A DNA stretch of 64,000 bases, taken from NCBI RefSeq assembly GCF_000004075.3, contig NW_022279522.1, positions 61,171-125,170 on the forward strand, given 5' to 3'. The notes under the pieces were generated by a model. That model was given only the letters and a program-made list of their open reading frames with translations, had not been told where the DNA came from and did no database searches. The position numbers and the translations under genes were made by a program. Positions 36,779-49,431 of this stretch are shown in pieces (the stretch's first letter is position 1; every line of letters starts with the position of its first letter). The DNA comes from Cucumis sativus (Eukaryota > Streptophyta > Magnoliopsida > Cucurbitales > Cucurbitaceae).

Positions 36779-38115
36779 ATGGGAGGATATGGTATGAGCA
36801 TTATTACCGCTGCCGCTGTCAGCTACCTCATCATCCTTCATTTGCCAATTCATTGTAATGCGATTGTCAGAAGAGAAAACAATTTCATTCCCCAAGGAGA
36901 TGCTGATCTTTTAGAATTTCCACTGAATTTAGAGTACCTAGAAGCAGAATTCTTCTTATATGGTTCTCTGGGATATGGTTTGGATAAAGTTGCACCAAAT
37001 CTAACCATGGGAGGGCCACCTCCCATTGGTGCTAAAAGGGCTAAATTGGATCCTTTCATCAGGGACATCATATTGCAATTTGGCTACCAGGAAGTTGTCA
37101 TTTGAGGTATTGTTTTTTTTCTCTTTTTCCAGTTGACATCCACTAATGACTTTTTCCTTTCATATGAGTCTCTGCAGGTCATTTCACATCACACAATTTA
37201 TGCAGGGCAATTAAAACTACAGTCAAAGGATTTCCAAGGCCATTGCTAGACTTGAGTTCAGCGTCATTTGCCAAAGTGATGGATAAAGCATTTGGTCGTC
37301 AGTTGAAACCACATTTTGATCCTTACGCTAATGGCTTGAATTTCCTTCTCGCATCCTACCTGTTCCTTATGTTGGACTCACTGGCTATGTTGGAGCAAAT
37401 CCAAGACTTGAATCTGCTGTCGCCAAGAAGGTATTCTAATAGAACCAAAAGAAAACTAGAATTATATTCCATTGTAAAAGATGAACTTGCAAGATAAACT
37501 CGAGTGTTTGAAAACTTACAAGATCACAACCAATTGAATTAGCGTCTAACGTCCTCCTTTCCTACTATCTTTATTTATAACCAAACTCCATAATGAAATC
37601 CTTAACTAATCACTAACATACTTTATAATATCCCTAAGAACGCTTAGTATTCCTATTATATTCCCTGAAATTCAAAGATATGTTTAATTCTTACATACAC
37701 ACATACACTGACCACAATTCTACGAGCCAATGTTTCAGCTTGTTGCAGGACTTCTGGGTGTTGAATCGGGTCAAGATGCAGTCATCAGAGCACTACTTTA
37801 TCAACGTGCAGCAGAAAAGGTTGAACCATACGGAGTGACAGTGGCCGAGTTCACGGATCGCATTTCAGATCTGCGGAATAAGTTAGGACACGCAGGTATA
37901 AAAGATGAAGGCACTGTGGTACCCAAAAACGAGGGTGCTGAGGGTAAGATTACAGGGAACGTGCTTGCTGGAGATCAGGACTCACTCGCATATCCAAGAA
38001 CCCCCAGGAGATTCTAAGGATTGTGTATGGTGGGGGTAATGAACATGCTCCTGGGGGTTTCTATCCAAAGGGAGCCGATGGCCACATTGCTAAATCCATG
38101 GCATATAGCAAATAA
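36779..38115 (+). CDS. Desiccation-related protein, PCC13-62 type
   Basis: A secreted or vacuolar ferritin-like-fold protein of the resurrection-plant PCC13-62 family. The biochemical role is unknown; many members are dehydration- or seed-associated. Exons: 36779-37106, 37206-37430, 37739-38115. MGGYGMSIITAAAVSYLIIL is a signal peptide, with cleavage likely after HCNA. The family hallmarks follow in order: DADLLEFPLNLEYLEAEFF, GPPPIGAKRAKLD, FGYQEV then HLRAIK, DPYANGLNFLLASYL, LLGVESGQDAVIRALLY, YPRTPQEILRIVYGG and a GFYPKGADGHI ending. Glutamates in LEYLEAEFF and the QEVGH...L helix match the ferritin-like pattern. Three single bases are missing: at 37096 (EV/GHLR), 37361 (YL/VPYVGLTGY) and in the C-run at 38000-38005 (RTP/QEILR). 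About 310 residues, normal for the family. Confidence 0.92.
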
Positions 38116-38825
38116 TGCTATTCTACGTGTTTTCTACTTATAGATCATCAATAAAGAGGATTTCACTTTCTTTATCATGGAGTCATCTTTCTCCTCCTAG
38201 CTCTTCTACCGAAATAATAATAATAATTAGATAAAATAAAGTTCCAGTAGTAATCACGATTTACGTCTGTATCCTATTAAGATTCTTCCATTGGAACAAA
38301 AAAAAAAACCACGTTAAAATGAATGTAGTGCAAACCCTACAAATAATTCATTTCATGGGAAAAGATATACGCATCTTGGCTGAGGCCAGAAGAATCGACA
38401 TTACCTTGTCGATTTTGCAATAAAACATCGCAAGATGATGCTATCCATGATAACAAGAATGTGCCGCGAGGAGAACTTAACATTGGCCTGTTGCTACACT
38501 GGCATGAGCGCCATGTAAGTTGACTCACCACTATTCTATTTAGAAAGCAAGAGAAGATAAGCATAACCTACCATATACATACATATATATATATATGATT
38601 TCTGTGTCAGGCAAGTGTCCTAAAAAAACCTGGATTATACACAGATGAACTTGAAGTGGTCAAAACTGCAGCAGAGAAATACCTGATGATTGTGAATATA
38701 ATGCTCCTGTTTTTTTGTCGAGAATTACAAGTGGGTTCAAGAAAAAATCTCTCAATATATATGTAATATGAGGTCACAGCAACATCTGAAGTTGATTGTT
38801 TGATCATCTTCCAAACTCGGCCATC
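38116..38825. other. Spacer between convergent genes
   Basis: This separates the PCC13-62-like gene (+) from the PPR gene (-) and presumably holds both 3' untranslated regions. A TA run lies at about 38583-38597. No further gene is seen. Confidence 0.5.
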
Positions 38826-40868
38826 TTATCCCTTTCTCAAAATATCATCCAGAATATGAATTGGTCCCATATGACCTAAAGAGTCGAAAGAAACACCGAA
38901 CTAATGCATTCCATGTGGCAAAGTTGGGACAGATTCCTTGATTAATTGCCTTGTCAAGAAAAGCCATGGCTTCTTCTATATTCATCCAATTGCAGGCACC
39001 CCAAATGAGGCTAGTGTATGTAATGATATCTGGATGCCACTCCTTCATAGAACTAACTCGTTCCACCAATTGAGCTGCGATCTTAACCTTCCCCTGCTTG
39101 CAATAGGCATGTATCATTGTATTATACGTGATGGAATCAGGGGCAGTTCCCCTAACAAGTGCTTTACCAAAAAGCTGCAACGCCTCCCCCATCATGCCAG
39201 CCCGAGAAAAACCATATAAAACGGTATTATATGTCACTAAGTTCGGCTGTAAATTTCTTGCTTCAATTTCCTGAAATAGCCCAAAAGCCTCTTCATACTT
39301 GTTCATCCTGAAAAGAGCATCAAGTAACTCGTTGTAAGTTGTGATATTAGGAAGACACCCATGTCCTTGCATTCGTTCAAGCAGTTTCATTGCCCATTCT
39401 ACTCTTCCATTTCCACATAAACCTTTGATAAACGTGTTGAATGTCATAGTATTTGGAGTACAGCCTTCGAGAGTCATCTTCTCCACAAGTGAATTGGCTT
39501 GGTCAAACATTGAGTTTTTACAAAGAACATCCACCATGCAAGTATAAGTCACCACATTAGGACGACAACCATGAGATATCATCCTATTCCATGTCTCGGA
39601 TGCACCGACCAAATCACCACTTTTAGCGAAACCATCAATTAGAATGCTGTAAGTAGTCACATTAGGAAGGCAGCCACTCCTCTGCATCTGATCACATACT
39701 TGCAAGGCTTCTTCCAAACTCCCGTTACTGCAAAGACCATGAATCAGAGTGTTGTAAGCAACTACATTTGGCTCACAACCATCTTGTATCATAAGCTTCC
39801 ACAAGTCAAGAGCTTCATACAATTTCCCTCTCATGAAACAACCCTTTATTAATGGCGTAAACGTGTGGATATTAGCATCACAACCTCTCAAAAACATTTG
39901 AGCAAAATGCAAAAGCCAATTCAACATTCCCCGAAACGCAAAGAGAATTTATAATACATGAATACGAGACCACATTGGGATCAACTCCATTATCCATCAT
40001 TTCACCCAACAACTTAATTGCTACCTCAATTCTTTCCTTCTTACACATCCCATCAAAGCATTATAAACAGGAACACTCGGTTTAAATCTTCCCGCAAGCT
40101 CTCTAGCATCATCAATCTTGCCTGCTTTACACAGTGAAGACACCATAGTCGTATAGGTAACCGCATCAGGTGGGCATCCCTTATTTGACATTTCAACAAA
40201 CAGCTTGTGTGCAGCATCAACCCGATCATTCTACACAATGCTTTCAAAAGTATATTATATGTGAAGACATTAGGAATTAACCCATCTTTCTTCATGTTAG
40301 TATACAATGGATTAATCATCTGAAACTTGTTTTCACTCAACAATGCATCCAAAAGATGATTGTATATCCTCACCGTCGGCTTGCAGCCAAATTCTCCAAT
40401 CCGATAAAACATCTTAAGCGCCTGCTCGGCGGAGCCAACGCGTTTATAACCATTGATTATACATATGAACAAATCTTCACAGCAATTAATTCCATCCATC
40501 TTCATTTGCTGTAAAATGTACTGCACCATATCCATTTCACATTCACGGCCGAGCCTCTCGATCATGACTCTGTACGTCGATGCGGTGTGCTGGAAGGCAT
40601 TTGAATTGGCAATGGCGCTAAAGAATCCTAAGACCGACGAGAGATTCCGATCCGTTTTCAATCGTTTGAGCACGTCGGATTCTTGCAGAAGTTGTTGTTT
40701 GTTGGGATCACGGGGATTGATGATGGGGTTGGAATTTAGCACGAACGGTATTAGGGGTTTTTGAATCTTCATCAATAAGGAACGTCCTTCTTTCAAATAC
40801 ATTGTTGAAGAATGGTTGAAGTGAAAACTTTGAACACGATCAAAATCCGAAGAACTCAGCTCATTCAA
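38826..40868 (-). CDS. P-class pentatricopeptide repeat protein
   Basis: An organelle RNA-binding PPR protein, most like At3g48810-type proteins. The target RNA cannot be inferred. It is intronless, about 680 residues from MNELSSSDFD at 40868. After a basic N-terminal region come tandem 35-residue P-type repeats. Recognisable examples are FTYNILLKALC, VTYTTMVSSLCKAGKIDDA, VAYNTLIHGLCSNGSLEEAL, TTYSILIDGFAKSGDLVGA, VTYTCMVDVLCKNSMFDQA, MTFNTFIKGLCGNGRVEWA, VTYNTVLYGFSRAGMMGEA and ITYNTMIHAYCKQGKVKIA. There is no E/DYW extension. Four frame breaks occur: near 40235 (after KALC), near 40050 (about four bases lacking in NAL/GMCKK), near 39907 (ELAFA/FAQMF) and near 38887 (CFF/DSLGHMG). Past the last one the frame continues to a normal end DDILRKG. 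Confidence 0.92.
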
Positions 40869-41023
40869 ACCATAATTCTGTCAAGATACACCAATCTTCA
40901 TATACTTCCGGACAGCTCCTCTTCTTTCAATAACTTTTCTCGTCTCTCTTCAAAATTTGGCTTTTATTTTTAAAATATTTTTAAAAGTTAAACACAAAAT
41001 CATACACATTAATGATTAACATT

Positions 41024-41583
41024 GGGGAATTGACAAAAATAGGCCAAAAATGGGGTAGATAAAGACTTTTAGGATTGATTGTAAAAAAGTTGACATTTAG
41101 GACAAGTTGGAGGTGAAATGACGAAAATACCCTCATTTCAGATTAAACATTTCAATTTAAGAACCTGCAAGATGTCTACCAGATGTTTGCGAGATAAAAT
41201 AATAATAATAATAAATTGTTTTATTTTTTTTAAATCCGAATATGAATTGTGTTATATGTATATATATTTGCATCTTAAATGTATAAATCAAATATTATTT
41301 TTTATTGTTTCAAGTTGATTTATGGTTGATTTAAGGTTGTTTTAGAGATGTTTCAAAGGATGTTAGCAATTTATTATTATTATTATTTTATCTCGCAAAC
41401 ATCTGGTAGACATCTCGCAAACATCTCGCAGACATCTCGCAGGTTCTTAAATTGAAATGTTTAATTTGAAATAAGGGTATTTTCGTCATTTCACCTTCAA
41501 TTTGTCCTAAATGTCAACTTTTTTACAATCAATCCTAAAATTCTTTATCTACTCCATTTTTGGCCTATTTTTGTCAATTCCCC
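41024..41583. mobile_element. MULE-type non-autonomous element, copy 1
   Basis: A 560-bp element with terminal GGGGAATTGAC and GTCAATTCCCC. The inverted arms are about 200 bp each (41024-41220 and 41368-41583) around an AT-rich loop of about 150 bp. It is flanked by a perfect 9-bp duplication ATTAACATT at 41015-41023 and 41584-41592. Nine-base duplications with long TIRs are typical of Mutator-like elements. It carries no transposase. The right arm holds a small ATCTCGCA-type minisatellite, partly matched in the left arm. Confidence 0.92.
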
Positions 41584-41643
41584 ATTAACATTCATAATGC
41601 ACTCATCCATTGAATCGATTTTTCTATCAAACTGCTGTTGGAT

Positions 41644-42183
41644 GGGGAATTGACAAAAATAGGCCAAAAATGGGGTAGATAAAGACTTTTAGGATTGATT
41701 GTAAAAAAGTTGACATTTAGGACAAATTGGAGGTAAAATGACCAAAATACCCTCATTTCATGTTAAACATTTCAATTTAAGAACCTGCGAGATGTTTACG
41801 AGATGTCTACCAGATGTTTGCGAGATAAAATAATAATAATAAATTGTTTTATTTTTTTATTTTTTTTTTAAATCCGAATATGAATTGTGTTATATGTATA
41901 TATATTTGCATCTTAAATGTATCAAGTTGATTTATGGTTGATTTAAGGTTGTTTTAGAGATGTTTCAAAGGATGTTAGCAATTTATTATTATTATTATTT
42001 TATCTCGCAAACATCTGGTAGACATCTCGCAAACATCTCGCAGATTCTTAAATTAAAATGTTTAATCTGAAATAGGGTATTTTCGTCATTTCACCTTCAA
42101 TTTGTCCTAAATGTCAACTTTTTTACAATCAATCCTAAAAGTCTTTAACTACTCCATTTTTGGCCTATTTTTGTCAATTCCCC
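41644..42183. mobile_element. MULE-type non-autonomous element, copy 2
   Basis: A second member of the same family in the same orientation, 540 bp, only 60 bp from copy 1. It has its own perfect 9-bp duplication CTGTTGGAT at 41635-41643 and 42184-42192, so it inserted separately. The loop lacks about 27 bp present in copy 1 (around 41284-41312). Confidence 0.92.
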
Positions 42184-42192
42184 CTGTTGGAT

Positions 42193-42720
42193 CTGATAAG
42201 ATCAATATAATTTATAATTAAATCAACTTCAATTGTCATAAAAGTATGTCACCTTTGTTCAAAAGCGTACCATATATATAATATCTTGGAGATCTAATAT
42301 ATATAAGAAAAAAAATATATAAGATTAATTTTAAAGATTTATTAGATAAAAACATTTTAGGAGTTTATTAATTAATAGAACACTTTATAAAATTTAAAAA
42401 TTATTAAACATTTAAAAGTCCACCGTATATTTTATGGAAGATAATGCTTCAAATCACAAACAACTTCATCGTCAAAACTACTAACGTACAAGTCATTGCA
42501 AGTAAATTGGAATGCACATCAAAAAGATGATTTTGCCAATTTATTTGACTATGAAAACATTACAAAATTACAAAAAAAAAAAAAAAATGGGGGAGTCCTC
42601 GTCTAAATTTTCAGTAACCATGGCCTAAAGTAGTGGCAACATGTACTTTATTTCAATTAATAACCTACTAAGAACAAAGTGGATTAACCAATCAAACAAA
42701 TTTTTTTTTCTTTCTTTCTT
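42193..42720. other. Spacer before the RWA 3' end
   Basis: AT-rich with a poly-A run near 42570-42587. No gene seen. Confidence 0.4.
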
Positions 42721-43182
42721 TTCTTACGAGAAAATTCCATAATTCAACATTTTTCTTTTGAATTTGAATGCTCCATTGTGTCTTCCACATAAAATTGTAG
42801 TACACTGCAATGCTCTTCTATACAATCTTTCATTATCATCAAACCTGCAATATCAACAATGGCAATAGGTTGTTACAAATTGAATTACACCATAAATTTG
42901 GATTACCAATGGTCAATTTTATATTTCAAACTTAAAAGAGCAAGTTCCAATTTGATTTTGAAATGATTAATTCATCTCACACTTGTCTTTAACCATTCGA
43001 AATGACAATATGTAGTGTGGAGAGATCAAACATTAAACCTCGAGATTGAGAGTACATACTTGTGATGTCGGTTGAGCTATGCTCTTTTAAACTCTATCTC
43101 TTGTCCTTTTCAAAAAGCTACAAATTGACGAAGAAAAAGAATGGAAAAATATTTTAAGAAACCAAGTAGAGGGTGACTTACC
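42720..43182 (-). other. Probable RWA 3' untranslated region with an intron
   Basis: On the minus strand a strong donor CTTG/GTAAGT lies 14 nt after the RWA stop (exon end 43182). An acceptor ATTGCAG/GTTTG opens a following exon at 42844. Because the junction is close to the stop, nonsense-mediated decay would not be expected. The poly(A) site is not resolved. Confidence 0.5.
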
Positions 43183-43196
43183 AAGATTGGAGAAAC

Positions 43197-46100
43197 TTAA
43201 AGGAATAGAAATGACAAGGAGTATAAGATGCCCATGATTGCAGCTGCGGTAATTATGTTATGCATAATGCGCTTATTGTCCTTGTTAGGTACCAAAGCCA
43301 TTTTAAATGTATTTGTCAGCTCAGCAAGCCTGTAAGAAATCTGTAGGCGAGGCAAGGACACACATGGGATCAAAATGTGCACATTCAAAAGCTTCAACAC
43401 GTAAAAGTAAATAACTAGTAATAATTACCGCCATAAATAGGATAGTCGTAAACATGAAGTTCAATAAGGGATAATTTGGAATGATAATGAGCAACTTCTT
43501 CGGCTGGGCATCAGGAGCATTTGATCTGGAAGATCAAGTTAAAGCGTAGAGTAGAGACCGTTATTAAAGTTAGTATACATGTATTAGGGTATGATCGTTT
43601 TTTGGATAAGAAATGATTTCATTGATGGGTGAGATAATCTAAAGGATATACAAAATAGCCAGTCTACAAGATCAGTTTCCAGTTACCAGTTTCATTGTTA
43701 ATAAATTGTTATGCCTACAGAATTTGAAATTTCGGAATTCATAAAAATGTATTGCGTTTCTTGGAAACTAATTTATGCATGTAACGACAAAACACTAGCT
43801 GAAAAAAGAGGTTCATAGTTTCATACCTTAACCAAATATGGAACTGCGAGATGTATGTGTCCAGTGAAATCTTTCCAATCCAACTGGATGGGTTTAAAGT
43901 AATTAAATGTTAAATTACATTATAAAACAAAGCAGTAAATGGGTTTTAAATAACAAATAAAATAGCAAACAAGAAGATTTACCCGAAAAGGGTCAACGTA
44001 TAGCTACGGGAACTCTGGGTAACATTTCGTATACATATGTAGGCCCTGCTCCACGTGAACAAGACGATACTTAACTAACATATATAGCTTTTCTATTTCA
44101 AATTCCATATAAGAAAAGGTTCACATACGTGATGGGAATCCAAGAAGTGTAAGGATGATATTTGTTGTAAGTAATGCTGTCCAATTTGAATATGTACTCA
44201 AACCATAGATATGCGGCCTGAAAAGTAACAAAACGGCTTGAACTAGAGGAAGGTAAAACCAGGACAAGACTGCGCTATATGTTAAAGTAACAAACATTCT
44301 ACCGTTGCAGATGTCACAACAATTGTCGTTTTGATGAATATCCTGGGCTTCAGTTTTGCATCATCTAACTTTTCAATCCACTTTTCAATCTATCAAAAGC
44401 ATTCCATTGTAAAGAATTTCTTAAAGGAAAATGGACGATAAGATGGCTTATGTTGCCACGAAAGAACTAGAATTTTCAGGTATTAAAAACATGAAGATAG
44501 TACATGATCGAGCACGTTTAAACTTACAGTTGAATAATAGTATGCATATATCATGCCTAATATCCAGATATAGCGATCAAGAGCTGTGCGGAAGTGCCAC
44601 TCATACATAGGGGGCAAGTTTTCTACCTTTCGATTTGGATCTTTATATCCTGCAATCAAAATTTCAAAGTTTAGGTTGGTTGGAGGAAATTCTCTATCCT
44701 CTAATAGATAAAATAGATCTAAAGCTACCTAGAAGGAAGGTAAATGGTTCCCAAAGGACGTCAAACACTCCAGGTATTTCCCACACCAGGACAACGACCA
44801 AAAAGGAAACAAAAAATTTGCCCACAATGACGGCTTTAATCTCATTGTACTTGTGAAGAACACCAATAATGCCACATACCACGAGAGAGAAAAAGGTATG
44901 CAAGGGGCAGATGTAGTATAACATGTAACTGTTGTCAAGGACTATGCAACACATAAACACCAAGAAATTAAGCCGCCACATCATCTGCTCAACAAAAAAG
45001 ATGTAAAAAGTCAATGGAATAATAGTTTTGATCACAAAAAAATTTTCTTTCAAAATTTACTAGCAAGAAATTGAAGAATCAACAGGAGAACATGCCTGAG
45101 CAAATCTAGAGAGGCTAAAATCTTTACGAGCATAGTAATATGAAAAATTCCCAAATCCAGTCATCCACACGTAGGCAGCAACACATACACGACCCACATT
45201 GTAAATTTCTCTTGCATTAAAGTAATGGTACATCAGAAAAATTACCTGTAGAGGAACAAAAAAAAATGAAGTTAGCACTTGTAACTTTGTAAACAACTTC
45301 ACATTAAGAATGGCAAGATTAGGGATGAAAATAAAACTAAACGTAAATAGGAAACATGCTTCACTAAATTCAAATCTGCTGGTTGATGTGAGTCAGCAAC
45401 TAACAAAAAACAACTGCCTGTTAAATGGATGCAAATTTTTTTAAGCTTATTTCAAACATACACACACATATTGATAAAAAAAACTGTGCTTTCATCGAGA
45501 GTAATGAAGAAAAGGCTAATAAATATGTGTACGAGTGACTGACCTGCATCCATCCTTTCCACTCCTCCGTTTGATGCCTATTCAAGAAGAGCAAGGTTTC
45601 ACTGAAAATGTGTGATTTATCTTGATGTATTTTGAATGTAGTAATTGCAGAAACGTGATGAGAAGAAGAAGAGGAAGCGAAAAGATCTCGATTGTAACTC
45701 TGCAAAATTTTACGATGTAAGAAGATTAGACAGGACAACTAGTGTGAAAGAACATATCAAAATGGTGTCTAATGAACAATGTAAAAAGAAAACAAATATA
45801 AATTACTAAAGAAATTGGAAGAAAGGAGTGCATTTAAGACACCTTTGTTCCTGTTCCAAAATATATCAGTACGGTCACAGATGTAGAAGTATGCTAAAAG
45901 AAGACCAAGTTCGGATCTGAGTAGAAAGAGAGAAGTGTGTATTAATAAAAAAAAGGAACAAAATTCAACATTCGAGAGATGCACGTGTAAATATTTAGCT
46001 AAATTCAATGCAAGGGTTTACGTACGCTGCTCTGAGTAACATTCGATTTTCTATCAGAATGACTCTTCAGCATAACGAACCTAGCAAGCAAAATAAAACA

Positions 46101-47291
46101 CAAGCAAACAGACATAAGCAAACCTAAAGGAACAGCAGCTGAAGTAGGAGAAATAATGCTTCCCTTTGTAAACCTGATAAAACTAGAGAAGAAGGTGGAA
46201 TTCGAGCTCCATAAGGAATAGACTTGATAGCCTCCCCATCTAATAAAGCAGCTCTATCATCTTCCTTTCCAGTAAGATTTTCTACCTCAGTCAAGCCAAT
46301 ATCAGAATGCCTTCTGAAAAATAATTCAGTTTCAACATGAAAATGTTAAAAGATGAAAACTTTTGTCCTCAAATACCCTCACATCTAGAGCCAACATATA
46401 TAACAAAAAGCACCAGATACTACCACTTTCGGAGAAAATACATTCTCTCAATGTTACAATTATTAGTCTCTTTTTATGACTAGGCTGGTTTACTTTTTCA
46501 ACAAGAAACCAAACCTTTTAGTGATCAATGAAAAGTTATATTTGAGTTCAAGGAAAACAAGAAATGGACGGGTTCAAAGGCTTAAACTAATGAGTGAAAT
46601 CAAATTTAATATTATAATCATCTAACACTCTCTCTCACTTGTAAATTTGAAATACTTGAAAGACTTAATAGGTGAAATTGATATTAATTGAAGAGGAAGT
46701 AACACAAGATCTCCTAAACTACATGCTCTAATATCATCTTAAATTACTGCTTAACAAAAGGTTAGCCTATATCGTCTAATGGGTCAAAAAGAAAAAAAAG
46801 TTGAATTTCTAATCAAAAGTAATGTAGCTCTTCCTAATAAACCTAATTTCTGCGCTCCTCTTGATTAACAGATGTAGAAGTATGCTGAGAGAAGAGAGAT
46901 GACGTAAAAATGAACACGTCTTAAGAAAAGAGAGGACAACAAAAATTACAGTTAGAAAGGAATCGTTCAACTTACACTTTGGAAGACTTCTTTTTAAATA
47001 CTAAGTACTCCGAATAAATCCACGCACGAAAATGGATACAAATCCGATAAGACATGAAACCTGTATCGATCAAGTGACGAAGACGTATAAATCCATAATG
47101 ATTTTAAACGAGGTTCCATTCATAATGAATTGTCGTTAATAAATAGTGGAGCTGGCGAACGAAAGAATAAGAAAAACTACAACATTAGAATTTAGCTTCA
47201 AATCAAGGTATCAGATAATCTAATGAATTGAAATAGTTGGAATGTGACTGGAATACAAACCTGGGCGTGAGTCACAGCCTAGTAGAGCCAT
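43197..47291 (-). CDS. RWA: REDUCED WALL ACETYLATION (RWA) family protein
   Basis: A Golgi multi-pass membrane protein related to fungal Cas1p, needed for acetyl supply in O-acetylation of xylan and other wall polymers. Coding exons (minus): 47291-47261, 47060-46976, 46313-46174, 46080-46026, 45916-45843, 45699-45544, 45245-45096, 44984-44729, 44649-44528, 44389-44303, 44217-44129, 44045-43983, 43883-43827, 43525-43429, 43340-43197. They total about 535 residues (family about 540). Landmarks in order: [133 protein letters not shown]. It ends SLSFLFL. Frame breaks occur near 47279, 47024 and 46057, and the exon 3/4 join is imperfect. Exon 7 ends at an apparent GC donor. The isoform is not resolved. 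Confidence 0.93.
46869..46896 (-). repeat. Duplicated fragment of RWA exon 5 inside intron 2
   Basis: Nineteen bases (ACAGATGTAGAAGTATGCT on plus), then nine more with two changes, repeat part of exon 5 at about 45879-45906 that encodes LLLAYFYIC. No splice-ready exon is seen around the copy, so it looks like a decayed partial duplication. Confidence 0.6.
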
Positions 47292-47784
47292 TGCTGTCAA
47301 TTACCGAAAATCCGAAATGGAAGAAGTCGATGAGAAGAAATGCTTACAATACAACACGAAGCATTACAGATTACGTTTTGGCGCTGGCAAATGAAAAGAA
47401 GAAAACAGAAGAAGGCGAGTGAAGAGAAGTGTTCCATCGGAAGTGTATATATATATATATATGTAGAAGAGGAAGAAGAACAGTAAATCAAAGAAAGAAG
47501 AAAGCTCTAAACAATAAATGGAAGCATAACCACAAATTGAAGAGTTACTAACGTTGAAGTTACTGAGAGTGAAACCGATTCGAGAGAAAACGCTGCAAAC
47601 GCCGAAGATCACCGCTACAGAAAACTTGAAGTTGAAGTTTGTCTTCGGCGTGAATTCGAGATGAATTTGGTTTTGATTTAGCGGAAGCTGCAGCCCGGAG
47701 TTTCTTCCAGGGGCGAGAATTTGGCACCGCCATGGGCGGCGGCACGGAGGGGGAACGTTGGCGTGTAGTCAAAGCTTGGTTCAT
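47292..47784 (-). other. Probable RWA promoter-proximal leader region
   Basis: GC-richer minus-strand sequence upstream of the RWA start carries two overlapping short ORFs: one starting at 47784 (MNQALTTRQRS) and one at 47612 (MIFGVCSVFSRIG). Neither has recognised homology, so upstream ORFs in a leader are the simplest reading. A TA run lies at about 47446-47463. Confidence 0.4.
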
Positions 47785-49431
47785 TTATTTTCTACGTTTT
47801 TTTGCAAATGCATGGGGAGTTCTATAATAAAGTTGTGTTGTTTACAAATTATTAATTAATGGTTAGTTATGTCGCTAATTACGATTATAGAATAATCGCT
47901 AATTTTAAATGTTGTCTAGATTTTTTTTTTTTTTCTTTTTTGTGTGTGTGATAGTCTTTTCTGGAGGGATTAATGTACGCTTATTGAATTGTTATTTTGG
48001 TTTGTTGAATTAAAAAGAAACATTTCTCCATGGTCATCTTTCACTAATACCATATTTTCTCTTTGTTGTTGAAAAGGAAGGTTTAATGTTTGTATTTTGA
48101 ATTTATTGTTTGTTTTGTTTTTTAAATCTAACCAAATATATGGGTATATAAATTTTAAATTTTATGTCTAATAAATCTATTCTCTACATGTGTAATGATT
48201 AACTTGTTTTAAACTTTTCAATTTCTTGTATGATAAGTGTGTAATGTGTTTGTTGTTTAAAATTTTGACGATTATCTGATTGGATAGAATGTTAACTTTT
48301 ATATTTGATCGTCATCACATTATAAAGTGTTCGAGGTTGATGACCTATTAGATAACAACAAAAATGATTTTACAAGTACGCTAGTTTGTTTAGTACAACA
48401 TAAGGCAGCAAGGGAAATTGGGAACGAAACACGTCAAGATGAAATGTCAAATTTGTTCGGTAAAAATGTCATCAAGCCATGTTTTGTAATTATTGAGTTC
48501 TAGAGTGTGAGTGGACAACTCGTGTGCGGATATTTAATTACACGTACCAAAAGAAAACCATGAACATATATCCTCATCGATGAATGTCACAAATGAAACC
48601 ACAAACATATGATTCTTTGTTATTCTAGCCCGAAATTGGATGAGGTATAAGAACCAATTTCAAGTGATTGGAGGGATGTCATTAACTGAATTGTATATCT
48701 TATAAAGTTCAATAACCTAAGGAAGATAATAAATATATGTATGTATACACTGTGTACTCTTGATTGTCATTATTGCAGCTTCATACTTCCAGTCATTTTT
48801 AATTGGAATAGCTTAAACATTAATTTCTACTGAACAACGACAGTAGTTACAGCATAGTGCAATAGAGTGTGTGAATAGAAATGTATGCAGACATACCAAT
48901 GATCCAAACTATTATCAAATATGATACCATGGCAAAATCCTTCGCATGTACAATCAAATTCAAATTCAATTATGAAATGCAACTACATCACTAATAGTCA
49001 ACTACATATAATATTAGTGATAAGAGTTTTTTTGTATTTTTAATTATTTCAAACAATTGCCATCGCTTAATTATTAGCCACAAAACTTGTTATTCATTGT
49101 AATTATTATGCTAAGTGAATATACTTTTAGAATGAAAATACATACAAAATGACATTATTTTTTATTTTTTTAAATATAGCAAATAGCACAATTTATGAAA
49201 ATAATTAAAAACACACCATAAAATATCTGTAAAAACAGCTAATGCTCAACATTCAACTAGTAATTTTGTTTAAAATGTCAAATCCCCATTAAATGGCCCT
49301 TATTACCAATAACTATCCATTTTTGAGAAACTCAAAAAAAACATTTGAAATTAACTTTTTAGTTTTTTTTTTTTTATAAGTTTTTATCATTTTTTTTACC
49401 AACTACCTTTCATCTAAGTGACAATTTTGAA
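47785..49431. other. Intergenic, AT-rich
   Basis: No gene or RNA feature is supportable. There are several poly-T tracts. Confidence 0.4.
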
